From assembly GCF_025699065.1 (NCBI RefSeq), contig NZ_JAILWF010000009.1:1-64000 (forward strand): a stretch of 64,000 bases of DNA, in the 5' to 3' direction. The notes beneath the pieces are model-generated. The model saw nothing but the letters and a program-made list of their open reading frames with translations, did not search any database and was not told where the DNA came from. This document shows, one piece after another, positions 18,478 to 29,329 of this stretch. The translations under genes and the position numbers were made by a program. Origin of the DNA: Nitrosarchaeum sp. Lineage in GTDB: Archaea > Thermoproteota > Nitrososphaeria > Nitrososphaerales > Nitrosopumilaceae. The first letter of the stretch is position 1; each line of letters begins with the position of its first letter.

Positions 18478-19514
18478 TGCTTTGGTTTGTTGGTTTAGGA
18501 ATTTCAGGATCCAAATCAATTCCTGTTGAAGCTCTAGAAGTTTTATCAAAAGCAGACATCATTTACCTTGAACAATTTACCAGTCCAATTGGAAAATCAG
18601 ACTTGTTAAAAATCAAAAAAATGACAAATGGTGAAATCAGAGAAGGTAAAAGATGGCTAGTTGAAGACGGAACTGAAATTTTAAAACATGCAAAATCAAA
18701 AAAAGTAGTACTGTTATCCTATGGAGATCCTTACATTGCCACTACACATATTGAATTAAGAACCAGAGCCATTCAAGAAAAGATAAAGACCCACTCAATT
18801 CATGCATCTTCATCTTTAACCTCAATGATAGGAGAGTGTGGGCTTCACTTTTACAAAGTTGGAAGAATTGCAACAATAATGAGCGAAATGAAATCACTAA
18901 CAACTCCATACTATGTAATTTACAAAAACATCATAGAAGGGAATCATACAATATTACTATTAGAGTATAATCAAGACAAAAATTTCTTTATGGACCCAAA
19001 AGATGCGTTGATGGGATTAATAGAAACTGAAAAAGGACAAAAAAGAAATGTGATAAATTTATCAACATACGCAATAGTCGCATCACGAATTGGATTTAAA
19101 GATCAATCAATCATATCAGGAAAAATTTCTAGTCTAAAAAAAATAGATTTTGGCAAGCCACCACACACAATTATCATAACTGGAAGACTTCATTTTACAG
19201 AATCTGATGCGTTAAAAATACTAGGAAAATGTTTAGATGAACCAAAAGACAACTCTGAAGAAACAAAGAAAATTTCCATTCAAATGATGAAAAAATATGT
19301 TCCAATGGTAAGAGAAGCACTAGAAGAAATTACACCATACTATAAAGATCAGAAAGAATTTAGTGTGATTCTTGAAAATGCTGAATTATACATTCAAGAT
19401 GCAGAGAAATTTCTTGAAGAAGGTCAAGATGAAGTTGCAATTTTGAGTATAGGTTATGCAGACGGTTTGGTAGATGCACTCAGATTGGCAAAAGGTCTAG
19501 AACCAAAAATGTGA
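18477..19514 (+). CDS. dph5: Diphthine synthase fused to a DUF357-like C-terminal domain
   Basis: A 345-aa protein. Residues 1 to about 260 are a tetrapyrrole-methylase-fold diphthine synthase (LWFVGLGISGSKSIP, LSYGDPYIATTH, YGDP loop), which methylates the elongation factor 2 histidine intermediate during diphthamide synthesis. Family members are normally about 260-270 aa. The extra 80 residues contain LYIQDAEKFLEEGQDEVAI and IGYADGLVDALRLAKG, the pattern of the archaeal DUF357 domain, which elsewhere is a separate small protein. The gene is translationally coupled to lysK. Confidence 0.85.
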   Translation: MLWFVGLGISGSKSIPVEALEVLSKADIIYLEQFTSPIGKSDLLKIKKMTNGEIREGKRWLVEDGTEILKHAKSKKVVLLSYGDPYIATTHIELRTRAIQEKIKTHSIHASSSLTSMIGECGLHFYKVGRIATIMSEMKSLTTPYYVIYKNIIEGNHTILLLEYNQDKNFFMDPKDALMGLIETEKGQKRNVINLSTYAIVASRIGFKDQSIISGKISSLKKIDFGKPPHTIIITGRLHFTESDALKILGKCLDEPKDNSEETKKISIQMMKKYVPMVREALEEITPYYKDQKEFSVILENAELYIQDAEKFLEEGQDEVAILSIGYADGLVDALRLAKGLEPKM

Positions 19515-19559
19515 TATTTTATCGATGAATTAAAGTGAGAGTAGTTTTAAAAAAGAACA

Positions 19560-20177
19560 TTGGAATTAATTGAAAAAATAATTTTGACACAGATCTACCT
19601 ATCAGGAATAACTGGTAAATCATACAAAGATAATCTTAAAACAAAAAAAGGATTCACTGAAAATACTATTAATTCAAAAATTGATGAACTGGTAAAAAAT
19701 AAATTAATTACTGAAGATAAAAGCGCTTTAACTGAATTAGGTAGGTCTTCACTCAGAGTTGTTTTAGCCGGAGGAGTTTTTGATATAATTCATCCAGGAC
19801 ACATTCATACTCTTAATGCCGCAAAAATATTGGGTGATGTTTTGGTAGTAGTTGTAGCCACAGATAACACAGCAATAAAAATGAAAAAAAGACAACCACT
19901 GCACAGTAAAGAACAAAGACAAGAGTTGGTCAATTCACTCTCCATGGTAGATCTTTGTCTCATAGGCCAAGAAGATGATATTTTCAAGACTGTAAATCTT
20001 GTAAAACCACAGATAATTGCATTAGGATATGATCAGGTACATCAAGAGAAATTCATCATAGAAGGATGTAAAAAAATAAATCTTGATGCAAAAGTTGCAA
20101 GACTACAATCACCAATTCCTGAGAGTTCGAGCTCAAAAATTCAAAAAGAATATGGTGAGTCTATTCACGGAATTTAG
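19560..20177 (+). CDS. ribL: FAD synthase RibL with N-terminal helix-turn-helix extension
   Basis: A 205-aa protein. Residues 65-200 are a cytidylyltransferase-type nucleotidyltransferase with GGVFDIIHPGHIHTLN and the C-terminal PIPESSSSKI (ISSTxI-like) motif, as in archaeal RibL, which adenylylates FMN to FAD. Residues 1-64 resemble a winged-helix or helical module (KKGFTENTINSKIDELVKNKL). The TTG start lies 45 nt after the diphthine synthase gene. The CTP-dependent riboflavin kinase, the preceding step, is encoded next to it on the opposite strand. Confidence 0.85.
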   Translation: MELIEKIILTQIYLSGITGKSYKDNLKTKKGFTENTINSKIDELVKNKLITEDKSALTELGRSSLRVVLAGGVFDIIHPGHIHTLNAAKILGDVLVVVVATDNTAIKMKKRQPLHSKEQRQELVNSLSMVDLCLIGQEDDIFKTVNLVKPQIIALGYDQVHQEKFIIEGCKKINLDAKVARLQSPIPESSSSKIQKEYGESIHGI

Positions 20178-20189
20178 AAGATAATAAAA

Positions 20190-20873
20190 TTATGAATTAA
20201 TTGGAATGGTTACAGTAACTGGTGAACCATCTTCAAGTTTTCCAGTTTTTCTAATACAGACATCAGAAATTAATTCAATTATAGAATCATCATGATGTGT
20301 TCTCTCAAGAATTATCAATTCACAGTTAATAGATTGATTAATTTTTGCATGAAAGCAATTAACCCATCCATAGGTTCTTTTCCCATCTGAAAAACTATCA
20401 ATTTTAATTCCATCTAGACTTTCAAATTGCTTTATAGCTTCTTGATGCACTTTTTTATTCAATTTCACATTAAGAGTCCCAGGATATGGGATGTAACCAA
20501 TTTTAGATTTGAATTGTTTTGTATATCCTTTTAGCGACATATAGTATGCTCCTTCACCCATTCCAGAAACTATAGTTCCTTTAAGCTCAACAGATGATGG
20601 TGATGAATGAAGACTTTTTTGGAGTGCAGTAGATAGTTTTACCATTTCAGAAAATCCCTTTGAAGTAATTTTTACAGAAATGTTTCTTCCATTGATTATT
20701 CTTTCAATGAATTGATTATCTTCTAATTCAAGCAAGTGTTTTGATGCAGCCTGTTGTGATTTTTTTATATTTTTACCTAAGGAATTAGTAGTAATTGTAA
20801 CAAAATTATTCTTTGCACCTTTAGAAAGAAGATAAGTGAGGGTGAGTATGTGCTGAATTTTTAGTTCAGTCAT
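20190..20873 (-). CDS. ribK: CTP-dependent riboflavin kinase with N-terminal winged helix
   Basis: A 227-aa archaeal RibK. The kinase barrel (about 90-227) has GEGAYYMSLKGYTKQF, IGYIPYPGTLNVKL and a C-terminal EIxxxxxR-like region; it makes FMN from riboflavin using CTP. The N-terminal 80 residues form a winged HTH (KKSQQAASKHLLELEDNQFI), as in the regulator-fused RibR/RibK subfamily, so it may also act as a flavin-responsive repressor. It starts 9 nt after dnaG. The ATG at 20873 is preferred over the adjoining TTG. Confidence 0.88.
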   Translation of the reverse strand: MTELKIQHILTLTYLLSKGAKNNFVTITTNSLGKNIKKSQQAASKHLLELEDNQFIERIINGRNISVKITSKGFSEMVKLSTALQKSLHSSPSSVELKGTIVSGMGEGAYYMSLKGYTKQFKSKIGYIPYPGTLNVKLNKKVHQEAIKQFESLDGIKIDSFSDGKRTYGWVNCFHAKINQSINCELIILERTHHDDSIIELISDVCIRKTGKLEDGSPVTVTIPINS

Positions 20874-20882
20874 CAAGTAACC

Positions 20883-22028
20883 CTATGCTACGCCTAGGTC
20901 ACCGAATGTTTTTAGATTTAGCCCATCAGAGTTTGTTAATTTTGCAACTCTGTGTCCAATAACACATTGAATTCCAGCGTTTTTGGCGCCTTCTAAAAGT
21001 CTCTGTGTGATAATACCATCCAATAAAAGATATTTGATGCCAGATTGTGTTGAGAGTTTGCTAACTACTTCACTGATTGGAACTTTGAAAATTTCTTTTT
21101 CATTCTCGTCTAATGCTACAGCTTCAAGTGTCTCATTTAGATTTGGAAAAATCCTAGATGCTATTTCAGCTACAGGTTTATCATCTGAGCTTTTCAAAAC
21201 AGCTACAGGTTTTCCATGTTTAATTTCATCAGCAATTGGTCTTAGAATTTCATCTATTCTTTGTGGAGTTAATTCTTCAACTTCTACTCCAGTATCTGCT
21301 CTTAATTCATAGTCAATCTTTACAACTGATGTTAGTTCTTTTAGAATAAAACCACCAGCTCGATCTCCATCAATAAATGCAACTACAGTGTCTTTTGAGG
21401 CACATAACTCTTTAATTGATTCATCAATTTTTGCACCTTCAATTGCAATTGCATTATCATAACCAGCTCTTAGAAGATTAATGACATCAGCTCTACCTTC
21501 AACTAAAATTATCCATTTAGAATCAAACACTCCAGAACTACATGTTAATTTAGATGGACCATAAGTCGATAGTCTTTTAGAATCACCCTCATGAACATCT
21601 TTTAACATACTTTCGCCTTCACTAACTGTTTTTGTAGCCCAACGTTGTTTGATTTCTTTAGCACGTCTTACAATGTCATCTTTTTTTGCTGCTCTTACGT
21701 CATCGATTGCTTCTAATTTGAAGACACAATCAAATGGACCAACTTTATCAATGCTTTCAATTCCTGCAGCAATTAATGCACAAGTATCAATATCAGTACT
21801 CATTGGAATAAGAGCATCACCATTTGTAGTATTAGAAGTAGATTTTGTGTTTACTTCTATGCGACCTACTTTTGAAACTCGTTGTAGTTCGTTCAGATTC
21901 ATCTCTGGGCCTAGTAATCCTTCGGTTTGACCGAAGATAGCCCCGATTATATCTGCTCGTTCAACAAGTCCGTCAACTTCAAAGGAAAGTTTAACATGAT
22001 ATTTGACAATTCCTGATTTATTGGACAT
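20883..22028 (-). CDS. dnaG: Archaeal DnaG primase-like protein
   Basis: A 381-aa archaeal DnaG with a central Toprim domain: catalytic Glu in VEGRADVINLLRAG (about 172-185) and Asp pair in FIDGDRAGG (about 218-226). The N-terminus KYHVKLSFEVDGLVERADIIGAIFGQTEGLLG is the archaeal-specific domain, given here only as a landmark. In archaea this protein associates with the exosome as a poly(A)-binding subunit and also has primer-synthesis activity in vitro. It is followed by ribK on the same strand. Confidence 0.93.
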   Translation of the reverse strand: MSNKSGIVKYHVKLSFEVDGLVERADIIGAIFGQTEGLLGPEMNLNELQRVSKVGRIEVNTKSTSNTTNGDALIPMSTDIDTCALIAAGIESIDKVGPFDCVFKLEAIDDVRAAKKDDIVRRAKEIKQRWATKTVSEGESMLKDVHEGDSKRLSTYGPSKLTCSSGVFDSKWIILVEGRADVINLLRAGYDNAIAIEGAKIDESIKELCASKDTVVAFIDGDRAGGFILKELTSVVKIDYELRADTGVEVEELTPQRIDEILRPIADEIKHGKPVAVLKSSDDKPVAEIASRIFPNLNETLEAVALDENEKEIFKVPISEVVSKLSTQSGIKYLLLDGIITQRLLEGAKNAGIQCVIGHRVAKLTNSDGLNLKTFGDLGVA

Positions 22029-22181
22029 ACTTTCTTCATCTCCTTAATTATCATAATTTTGGTGTCTATTCTCGATATATGAGGGTATCGCAAGGATTTT
22101 CAAGAAAGAAATGTAATTTTATAAAAAATATTCCAAGTACAGTTTACACTAGTTAATCAAAAAATGAAAAATGTTGTTTGT

Positions 22182-22532
22182 TTATTCAGTGCTAAAGGAA
22201 TGACCACATGAACAGGATTTTGTAACATTTGGATTATTGATTTTAAATCCAGATCCCATTAGGCTTTCAATATAGTCTACATTTGCACCTTTTAGATGAT
22301 CAACGCTGTAACTATCTACAAGCAGCTTGATACCAGTTTCTTCCATGACCAAGTCATCTTCTTCTGGTGCTTTTTCAAAACCCATGCCATAAGACAGGCC
22401 AGAACAACCGCCACCTTGAACATATACTCTAAGGTATTGTGGGTTATCGGCTTCTTCTTTCATGAATTCTTTGATCTTTTCAGCTGCTTTAGGTGAAACA
22501 GTGATCATTTTCTGTGTTTGTTCAGATGCCAT
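22182..22532 (-). CDS. Iron-sulfur cluster assembly protein, IscA/ErpA type
   Basis: A 116-aa A-type carrier. The three cluster-binding cysteines lie in GGGCSGLSYG and in the C-terminal CSCGHSF. Length and motif spacing match IscA/SufA/ErpA. By family it binds or transfers Fe-S clusters to apo-proteins. It stands alone between dnaG and the crotonase. Confidence 0.92.
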   Translation of the reverse strand: MASEQTQKMITVSPKAAEKIKEFMKEEADNPQYLRVYVQGGGCSGLSYGMGFEKAPEEDDLVMEETGIKLLVDSYSVDHLKGANVDYIESLMGSGFKINNPNVTKSCSCGHSFSTE

Positions 22533-22623
22533 AATGTTACAATTGACGATTCAAATTATAATAAGCTTTTCACCCTGAGCCTACTAGTAATTCAATAAAA
22601 TAAGAAAAGAAGTTAGGTATAGC

Positions 22624-23421
<798 letters not shown>

Positions 23422-25539
23422 CTATTTTCCGAGTACTTTGCCCCATTGAGCTAATGCAGATGCAGCTGCAACCCAAGTGCGAAGATCACTATAAACAGGA
23501 ACCTTATTTGCTTCAATTAGCTTTCTCATTTTCTCGGTATATGGACCACCATTACCTCCAGCCAAAATTGGTTTTATTTTTTTATTTGATAATTCAGCGA
23601 GATGTTCAACTATTGTTTCTTCTAGTGGATCATCTTGGAAAACAAACCAAGGCATAGCAATATCGATATTCTTTTCGTCAAGAAATTGTTGAATGACAAA
23701 CTTGTAATCATCTGCGTTTGCACCGCCACCAACATCTGCTGGGTTACCATTATGAATTGGCACTGTAGGTGGGAAGCGTTCCTTCATCTTTTTGAGTAAT
23801 GGTGGAGACAACTTTCCAATAGTAAGACCCAATCTTTCTAATTGATCAATTCCACCAATCATTGGACCTGCACCATTACTTGTCATGGCAACACGATTTC
23901 CTTTTGCAGGAGGTTGCCATGCTAGTGCCTTTAAGACTCCAACAAGTTCTTGATAGCTATCAACTGAAATTATTCCTGCTTGTTTGAATGCTCCCATGAT
24001 GATTGCATTGGAACCACCAAGAGAACCAGTATGTGATGCAGCTTGTTTTGCACCGGCTGCAGTTCTTCCACTCTTCCAAATTACAATAGGTTTCTTTGTC
24101 TCTTTCATTACACGTTTAGCAGTATTGATGAATTTTCTACCGTCGCCAAATCCTTCAACATATAAGCCAATTACTTTGGTTTGAGGATCATTTGCGGCAT
24201 ACCAAATCATATCTGCTTCATCAACATCAGAACGATTACCAAAGCTAATCATTTTAGATAATCCAAATACATCAGCACTTTCCAGCATACTAATTCCCAT
24301 AGTTCCACTTTGTGAGAAAAATGCAACATTTCCTAATTTTGAACGGACCATTCTCTCTTGTCCTTGGAATGCACAATCAAGACGATTTGCAGCGTTAAAC
24401 ATTCCAATGCAGTTTGGACCGATTACACGAATTTTGTGTTCTAGAGATAATTCTTTTACTCGAGCTTCCATTGTGGCTCTATCACCACCAAGCTCTTTGC
24501 CTCCACCAGAAACAATTACAACATTATGAATTCCTTTCTTTGCACATGTCTCCATGATAGGACCACATTCTGCAAGATCAATACAAACAACAACCAAGTC
24601 AACCTTTTCAGTAATTGCATCTAGTGTTGGATAACACTTGATTCCAAGAATTGATTCTTGTTTAGGATTAATTGGAAATACTTTACCCTTGTAATCTTGT
24701 TTACCAAGTGCAATCAATACTGAATTGCCAATCTTTCCAGGTGTAGAAGATGCACCAACCAGTGCAACAGATTCTGGAGTAAAAAATGACTCCATGGACT
24801 CGATGTTTGGTTTAGCTTTTGAGATTGAATTCTTTTTGATTTCTTTATTTAAAATAATTTTTGCGTCAACTACAAAATGGGATTTTGGATAAACAATTAC
24901 AGGGTTGAAATCAATGCTGTTGATATAATCAGCATTATCTACTCCTAGTTTTCCGATTTGTACAAGCATATTTGCAACCATGTTTGTATCAATTGGTTCA
25001 CTTCCTCTGAATCCTTTGAGCAGTGCTGAACCTTTGAGTTCATTAATCATAGATTTTGCATCTGAAGTTGTAATAGGTAACATGCGAAATGCAACATCCT
25101 TCATGACTTCAGTCATAATGCCACCTAAACCAACCATAATTACAGGACCAAATTGAGGATCATTTTGAATACCAACAATTAGTTCAACACCTTTTGGAAC
25201 CATCTTTTCAAGAAGAATTCCTTTAACTTCTACTCCTTTCTTTTTAGATAATCTACCATACATGTCCTTGAATGTTTTTTTGACATCATTGACGTTATCT
25301 AGTCCAACTTTGACACCACCAACATCAGTTTTATGTAAAATTTGTGGAGATACAACTTTCATAACAAGAGGAAATCCAATCTTTTTTGCTTGTTTGGCTG
25401 CATCTTCAGCAGTGGTAACAAGTGCAAAAGGAGGAACTTTGACACCATATGTTTTGAGTATAGATTTTGATGATTCTTCTGTGATAACTTTATGACTTGT
25501 TTGAATTACTTCCTCGAAAACTTTTGTCACAGAATTCAT
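23422..25539 (-). CDS. ADP-forming acyl-CoA synthetase (3-hydroxypropionate-CoA ligase of the HP/HB cycle)
   Basis: A 705-aa single-chain NDP-forming synthetase. The ATP-grasp part comes first (about 15-235, [21 protein letters not shown]), followed by the CoA-binding domain (about 250-, [18 protein letters not shown]) and ligase domains with the phospho-His region in [16 protein letters not shown]. The energy-saving ADP-forming activation of 3-hydroxypropionate is known from thaumarchaea, and the crotonase of the same cycle lies 36 nt downstream, consistent with co-transcription. 4-hydroxybutyrate or acetate as substrate cannot be excluded. Confidence 0.85.
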   Translation of the reverse strand: MNSVTKVFEEVIQTSHKVITEESSKSILKTYGVKVPPFALVTTAEDAAKQAKKIGFPLVMKVVSPQILHKTDVGGVKVGLDNVNDVKKTFKDMYGRLSKKKGVEVKGILLEKMVPKGVELIVGIQNDPQFGPVIMVGLGGIMTEVMKDVAFRMLPITTSDAKSMINELKGSALLKGFRGSEPIDTNMVANMLVQIGKLGVDNADYINSIDFNPVIVYPKSHFVVDAKIILNKEIKKNSISKAKPNIESMESFFTPESVALVGASSTPGKIGNSVLIALGKQDYKGKVFPINPKQESILGIKCYPTLDAITEKVDLVVVCIDLAECGPIMETCAKKGIHNVVIVSGGGKELGGDRATMEARVKELSLEHKIRVIGPNCIGMFNAANRLDCAFQGQERMVRSKLGNVAFFSQSGTMGISMLESADVFGLSKMISFGNRSDVDEADMIWYAANDPQTKVIGLYVEGFGDGRKFINTAKRVMKETKKPIVIWKSGRTAAGAKQAASHTGSLGGSNAIIMGAFKQAGIISVDSYQELVGVLKALAWQPPAKGNRVAMTSNGAGPMIGGIDQLERLGLTIGKLSPPLLKKMKERFPPTVPIHNGNPADVGGGANADDYKFVIQQFLDEKNIDIAMPWFVFQDDPLEETIVEHLAELSNKKIKPILAGGNGGPYTEKMRKLIEANKVPVYSDLRTWVAAASALAQWGKVLGK

Positions 25540-25581
25540 GGTTAGATCGATGAAACAGAAACTCTGTATATTAAACTTTGG

Positions 25582-26265
25582 TCAAAGATGAAACATTGAT
25601 TTGAAATTAGTGTAAAAATTGTCCATATTGTTTTTAACAATTGAAATATTTTCATCGATATCAGAACGTATTTTCTTAGGATCGATGTATGGAATTAGTT
25701 CTAGTTTTTCCTGAGTCTTATCAAGCCAAAGATTAATCATTTCCTCATCAACTTCCATATGGAATTGCAATCCAACAGCACTGCCAATTTGAAAAGCTTG
25801 ATTAGAATAATTTTTAGAATGAACCAATCTAATTGCTTTTTCAGGTAAATCAAAAGTATCACCATGCCAATGAAACACAGTAAACGGATTTGTAAATCCA
25901 GAAAACAATTTAGAATTATTATCAATTCTCAAATCATGGTAAAATCCAATTTCTTTTTGTGTACCAGGATAAACTTTTCCACCAAAAGTTTTTGCAATCA
26001 ATTGTGAACCTAAACAAATTCCAAGTAGCGGTACGTTACTCTCTACAGTTTTTTTAATTAGTCGTTGTTCTGCTTTTAGATAATCAAAGTTATCATTAGC
26101 ACTTTCAGGAGCGCCTAGGATCACTACAAGTGAATAATTTTTTTCTGGAAGTTTTTCATGTTTTGCATTTACAGAATCAATAAGAAACCCGTCTTTTTGT
26201 AAAAGTTCACCCAAATACCCTGAACCTTCAATTCTGGTATTGTGAACAATCAAAACATCAGACAT
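25582..26265 (-). CDS. Class I glutamine amidotransferase-like protein
   Basis: A 227-aa GATase1 domain protein with the nucleophile elbow GICLGSQLIAKTFGG (Cys about 83), HWHGDTFDLP, and the catalytic His/Glu pair in GLQFHMEVDEEM. The layout matches stand-alone GMP-synthase-like amidotransferases such as the glutamine amidotransferase YLR126C/YfeJ type. The acceptor substrate is unknown, and no synthetase partner is adjacent. Confidence 0.82.
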   Translation of the reverse strand: MSDVLIVHNTRIEGSGYLGELLQKDGFLIDSVNAKHEKLPEKNYSLVVILGAPESANDNFDYLKAEQRLIKKTVESNVPLLGICLGSQLIAKTFGGKVYPGTQKEIGFYHDLRIDNNSKLFSGFTNPFTVFHWHGDTFDLPEKAIRLVHSKNYSNQAFQIGSAVGLQFHMEVDEEMINLWLDKTQEKLELIPYIDPKKIRSDIDENISIVKNNMDNFYTNFKSMFHL

Positions 26266-26314
26266 AATTATTTTTTAGCAAAAGCGATTAATATGTTAAA
26301 GCAAGTATAATGCT

Positions 26315-26692
26315 GTGCTTGTTACAGAGCAAGAAATTCAAGATCTTAAAAAATTTGTATTTCAACTAAATTTAATGAAAGATAGTGTTGTTGTAGTAGA
26401 AGGAAAAAATGATGCTACCGCTTTAAAAAACATAGGATTTTCTGGCAAAATAATCGAGTTTCATAAATTTGGAGGAATTGTAAACTTTGCAGATTCTGTT
26501 GCTCATTATGAAAAATTAATAATTTTATTTGACAGAGATCGAAAAGGCAGACATCTTACAGGAAAAACAATTCATCTTTTAGAACGTAGAATCAAAATTG
26601 ATCTTTCTTTTAAAAGAAGGCTTACAACAATTACCAAGGGAAAAATAAGATTTGTTGAACAGCTAGTTTGTTATGAATCGTATCTAGTCTAA
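26315..26692 (+). CDS. Small Toprim-domain protein
   Basis: A 125-aa protein that is essentially one Toprim fold: catalytic Glu in VVVEGKNDATALKNIG (about 25-40) and Asp pair in LIILFDRDRKGRHL (about 68-81). Similar short Toprim proteins include RNase M5-like and DnaG-like archaeal proteins, so a nucleic-acid cleavage or processing role is likely but untested. The start is GTG at 26315. Confidence 0.75.
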   Translation: MLVTEQEIQDLKKFVFQLNLMKDSVVVVEGKNDATALKNIGFSGKIIEFHKFGGIVNFADSVAHYEKLIILFDRDRKGRHLTGKTIHLLERRIKIDLSFKRRLTTITKGKIRFVEQLVCYESYLV

Positions 26693-26694
26693 GA

Positions 26695-27969
26695 TTATGG
26701 CCAAATGCCTTTTTGGTTAAAGGCTTCCACAACTCTACCTACTGCCAAAGCCATAGTAGCTCGTCTCATGTCAATTTTATGCTTTTTTGCTAATGCGTAC
26801 GCATCTTTGAAACCTTTTGTGATGTTACCTTCCATCTTGTTTGCAACTTCATCAAAAGACCAATAGTAACCCATGTTGTTTTGAACCCACTCCAAATATG
26901 AAATGCATACACCACCAGAGTTTGCCAAAATATCTGGAATTACTAAAATATTCTTTTTGAAAATTATAGGGTCTGCTTCAGGTAATGTTGGACCGTTCGC
27001 AGCTTCTGCAATAATTTTACATTTGAGATTATTTGCAATCTTTGCATTGATTTGATTCTCTAATGCACCTGGAACTAGAACATCACATTTTGTTGTTAAC
27101 AATTCCTCAGTTGAGATTTTCTTGCTACCAGGGAATCCAACTACGGTCTTATTCTTTTCTTTAAATTCAAGCAACTTGCTGACCTTTGCTCCATTTGGAA
27201 TTGAGATTGAACCTTTAGAATCACTTGCAGCGATTACTTTAGCACCCATCTTTTCTAAATATTCTCCAGCAAATGTAGATGCGTTTCCAAAGCCTTGTAA
27301 AACAACTTTGGCTCCTTTCAAATTAAGCTTGATTGCTTTTGCTGCTTCTCTTACACAGTATGCAACACCTAAACCGGTTGCAACGTTTCTTGCAAGTGAA
27401 CCGCCCATCGAAATTGGTTTTCCAGTAATTACACCAGGAGCATACACATTTCCATTTAATTTGCTAAACGTATCCATAATCTGAGTCATCTCTCGACCAG
27501 TTGTGTAGACATCTGGTGCAGGAATATCCTTACCTGGTCCAATTATTTCAAATATTTTATATGCAAATCCTCTGGTGAGTCTTTCCATTTCACCATCACT
27601 TAGTTTTTCAGTTTTTGGATTAACATAGATTCCACCTTTACCTCCTCCCAATGGAATATCCACAATTGCACACTTCCAAGTCATCCAAGAAGATAAAGCC
27701 ATGACTTCACGTTCCATGTATTCAACTCCACCTTCAGGGTTAAAGTATCGAATTCCACCTTTGTATGGACCTCGATCGTTATTATGCTGACTTCTAAAAC
27801 CAATAAAATTTCTAATTTGCCCATTATCCATTCGGACTGGAATTTTTATTCTAAGAACTTTATTTGGTGTTGCTAAATATTCTCGCAAACCTTTATCCTT
27901 AATTCCAAGAACATCACATGCATCGTTTACTTGTTTTGTTGCATTTGCAAATGGATCTAGACTTACCAA
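26695..27969 (-). CDS. gdhA: Glutamate dehydrogenase
   Basis: A 424-aa hexameric-type Glu/Leu/Phe/Val dehydrogenase that interconverts 2-oxoglutarate plus ammonium and glutamate, the main ammonium entry route expected here. Motifs: MTWKCAIVDIPLGGGKGGI with the catalytic Lys (about 110), PAPDVYTTGREM, and the Rossmann VVLQGFGNASTFAGEYL. The gene converges with the Toprim gene (2-nt gap). Confidence 0.95.
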   Translation of the reverse strand: MVSLDPFANATKQVNDACDVLGIKDKGLREYLATPNKVLRIKIPVRMDNGQIRNFIGFRSQHNNDRGPYKGGIRYFNPEGGVEYMEREVMALSSWMTWKCAIVDIPLGGGKGGIYVNPKTEKLSDGEMERLTRGFAYKIFEIIGPGKDIPAPDVYTTGREMTQIMDTFSKLNGNVYAPGVITGKPISMGGSLARNVATGLGVAYCVREAAKAIKLNLKGAKVVLQGFGNASTFAGEYLEKMGAKVIAASDSKGSISIPNGAKVSKLLEFKEKNKTVVGFPGSKKISTEELLTTKCDVLVPGALENQINAKIANNLKCKIIAEAANGPTLPEADPIIFKKNILVIPDILANSGGVCISYLEWVQNNMGYYWSFDEVANKMEGNITKGFKDAYALAKKHKIDMRRATMALAVGRVVEAFNQKGIWP

Positions 27970-28043
27970 GACGATCGACTTTGAAACAGCATATTATATT
28001 AAGTTTAGTTCAAAGTGTCAGATCGCATATCATATGGATTTGA

Positions 28044-28430
28044 TTAAAGGTAAACCTTTTTGTGATTTATTTTCCGATCTAGTTTATCTATTGCCATATC
28101 AAGCGCACTGATGTTAACTTCTAAAAATGTAGATAAATGAAAAATTGCGCCATATTTATCACCAAGTTTTAAGATCATGTTATTTTTTTCAAGTACTTTC
28201 ATGTGATGCTGAACAGCTTTGTAATCCAGATCAAGTTCCTGTGCTAATTGATGTGTATTATATGATCTTTCAAGTAAGAGCATGATTATTCTTAATCTTG
28301 TAAATCCACCTCTAGTGCTGGTGAATAAATAAAATAGCAGTTTACTTGTCTGTTTATCGACTTTTCTTTGTTCAGTTTTGGTTTTAGATCTCAAGAGTTC
28401 TTTGAATTCTAATAATTGAGTACTTGTCAT
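28044..28430 (-). CDS. Winged-helix (ArsR-like) transcriptional regulator
   Basis: A 128-aa protein with an ArsR-type winged helix: RLRIIMLLLERSYNTHQLAQ, LDLDYKAVQHHMKVLEKNN (recognition helix) and a wing. No metal-binding cysteine motif is seen. It lies divergently upstream of the proteasome alpha gene with about 120 nt between, where it could act. The ligand and targets are unknown. Confidence 0.8.
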   Translation of the reverse strand: MTSTQLLEFKELLRSKTKTEQRKVDKQTSKLLFYLFTSTRGGFTRLRIIMLLLERSYNTHQLAQELDLDYKAVQHHMKVLEKNNMILKLGDKYGAIFHLSTFLEVNISALDMAIDKLDRKINHKKVYL

Positions 28431-28551
28431 GTTCCTTGCGTATTATGTGAGAAAATTGCTTAAAACACTATTTCCAGATCTTATCCAAATCTAATACAAA
28501 TTAACGAATGACAATTACCCTTAAATTGACTAAGAAGGGAATCGATACAAC

Positions 28552-29277
28552 ATGATGGCATCACGTGGGTACGATATGACCCCTACAATGTATTCCCCTG
28601 ACGGGCGAATTTATCAAGTAGAATATGCCATTGAGACAGTAAAAAGAGGCACACTAGCAATAGGTGTTTGCAGTAAAGAAGGAGTCATCATGGCAGTCGA
28701 GGAAAAACCAAGAGCCTTACAAACATTAAACGTTACACAGAAAATTTTTCAAGTAGATTATCACATAGGAGTAGCAGCTGCAGGATACATTCCTGACGCA
28801 CGTGTTCAAGTAGATAATGCAAGATTCTTTTCACAGGGTAATAAAATGACTTATGATGAATCTGTAGAGGTTGCAACTGTTGCCAAACACTTAGCTGATC
28901 AATCTCATCAATTTACACAATATTCAGGAGTAAGGCCTAACGGAGTTGCCCTGATAATTGCCGGAGTTGATCAAAAAGGAGAATCAATCTACGTGACTGA
29001 TCCTAGTGGAACCTATGTCCAATATGCAGCAGTTGCAATAGGATCAGGGTCTGATGACGTTAATGCATTTTTAGAAAAACATTACAATAAAAACATGTCA
29101 TTGAGTGATGCCGCAGCACTTGCAATCGCAGCAATTAATCTAAAAGCAGAACAAAAAGAAAGTTTGAATCACATTAAAATGGCCAAAGTCACTACTGAGA
29201 AAAAAATATTTGAGAAAGTATCAGAGACAGATTTACTTAATTATTCTAAAAATGCATCTAAATTTACAATATCCTAA
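28552..29277 (+). CDS. psmA: Proteasome subunit alpha
   Basis: A 241-aa (or 240-aa from the second ATG) subunit of the outer ring of the 20S proteasome. It has the alpha-type N-terminal helix and gate signature YDMTPTMYSPDGRIYQVEYA and no N-terminal catalytic Thr. The C-terminal LNHIKMAKVTTEKKIF is typical. The beta subunits are not in this window. Confidence 0.95.
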   Translation: MMASRGYDMTPTMYSPDGRIYQVEYAIETVKRGTLAIGVCSKEGVIMAVEEKPRALQTLNVTQKIFQVDYHIGVAAAGYIPDARVQVDNARFFSQGNKMTYDESVEVATVAKHLADQSHQFTQYSGVRPNGVALIIAGVDQKGESIYVTDPSGTYVQYAAVAIGSGSDDVNAFLEKHYNKNMSLSDAAALAIAAINLKAEQKESLNHIKMAKVTTEKKIFEKVSETDLLNYSKNASKFTIS

Positions 29278-29329
29278 GTTTGAATTTAGATTTGAAAACT
29301 ATTCAAACTAGTCTGTAAGAACGATAAAC

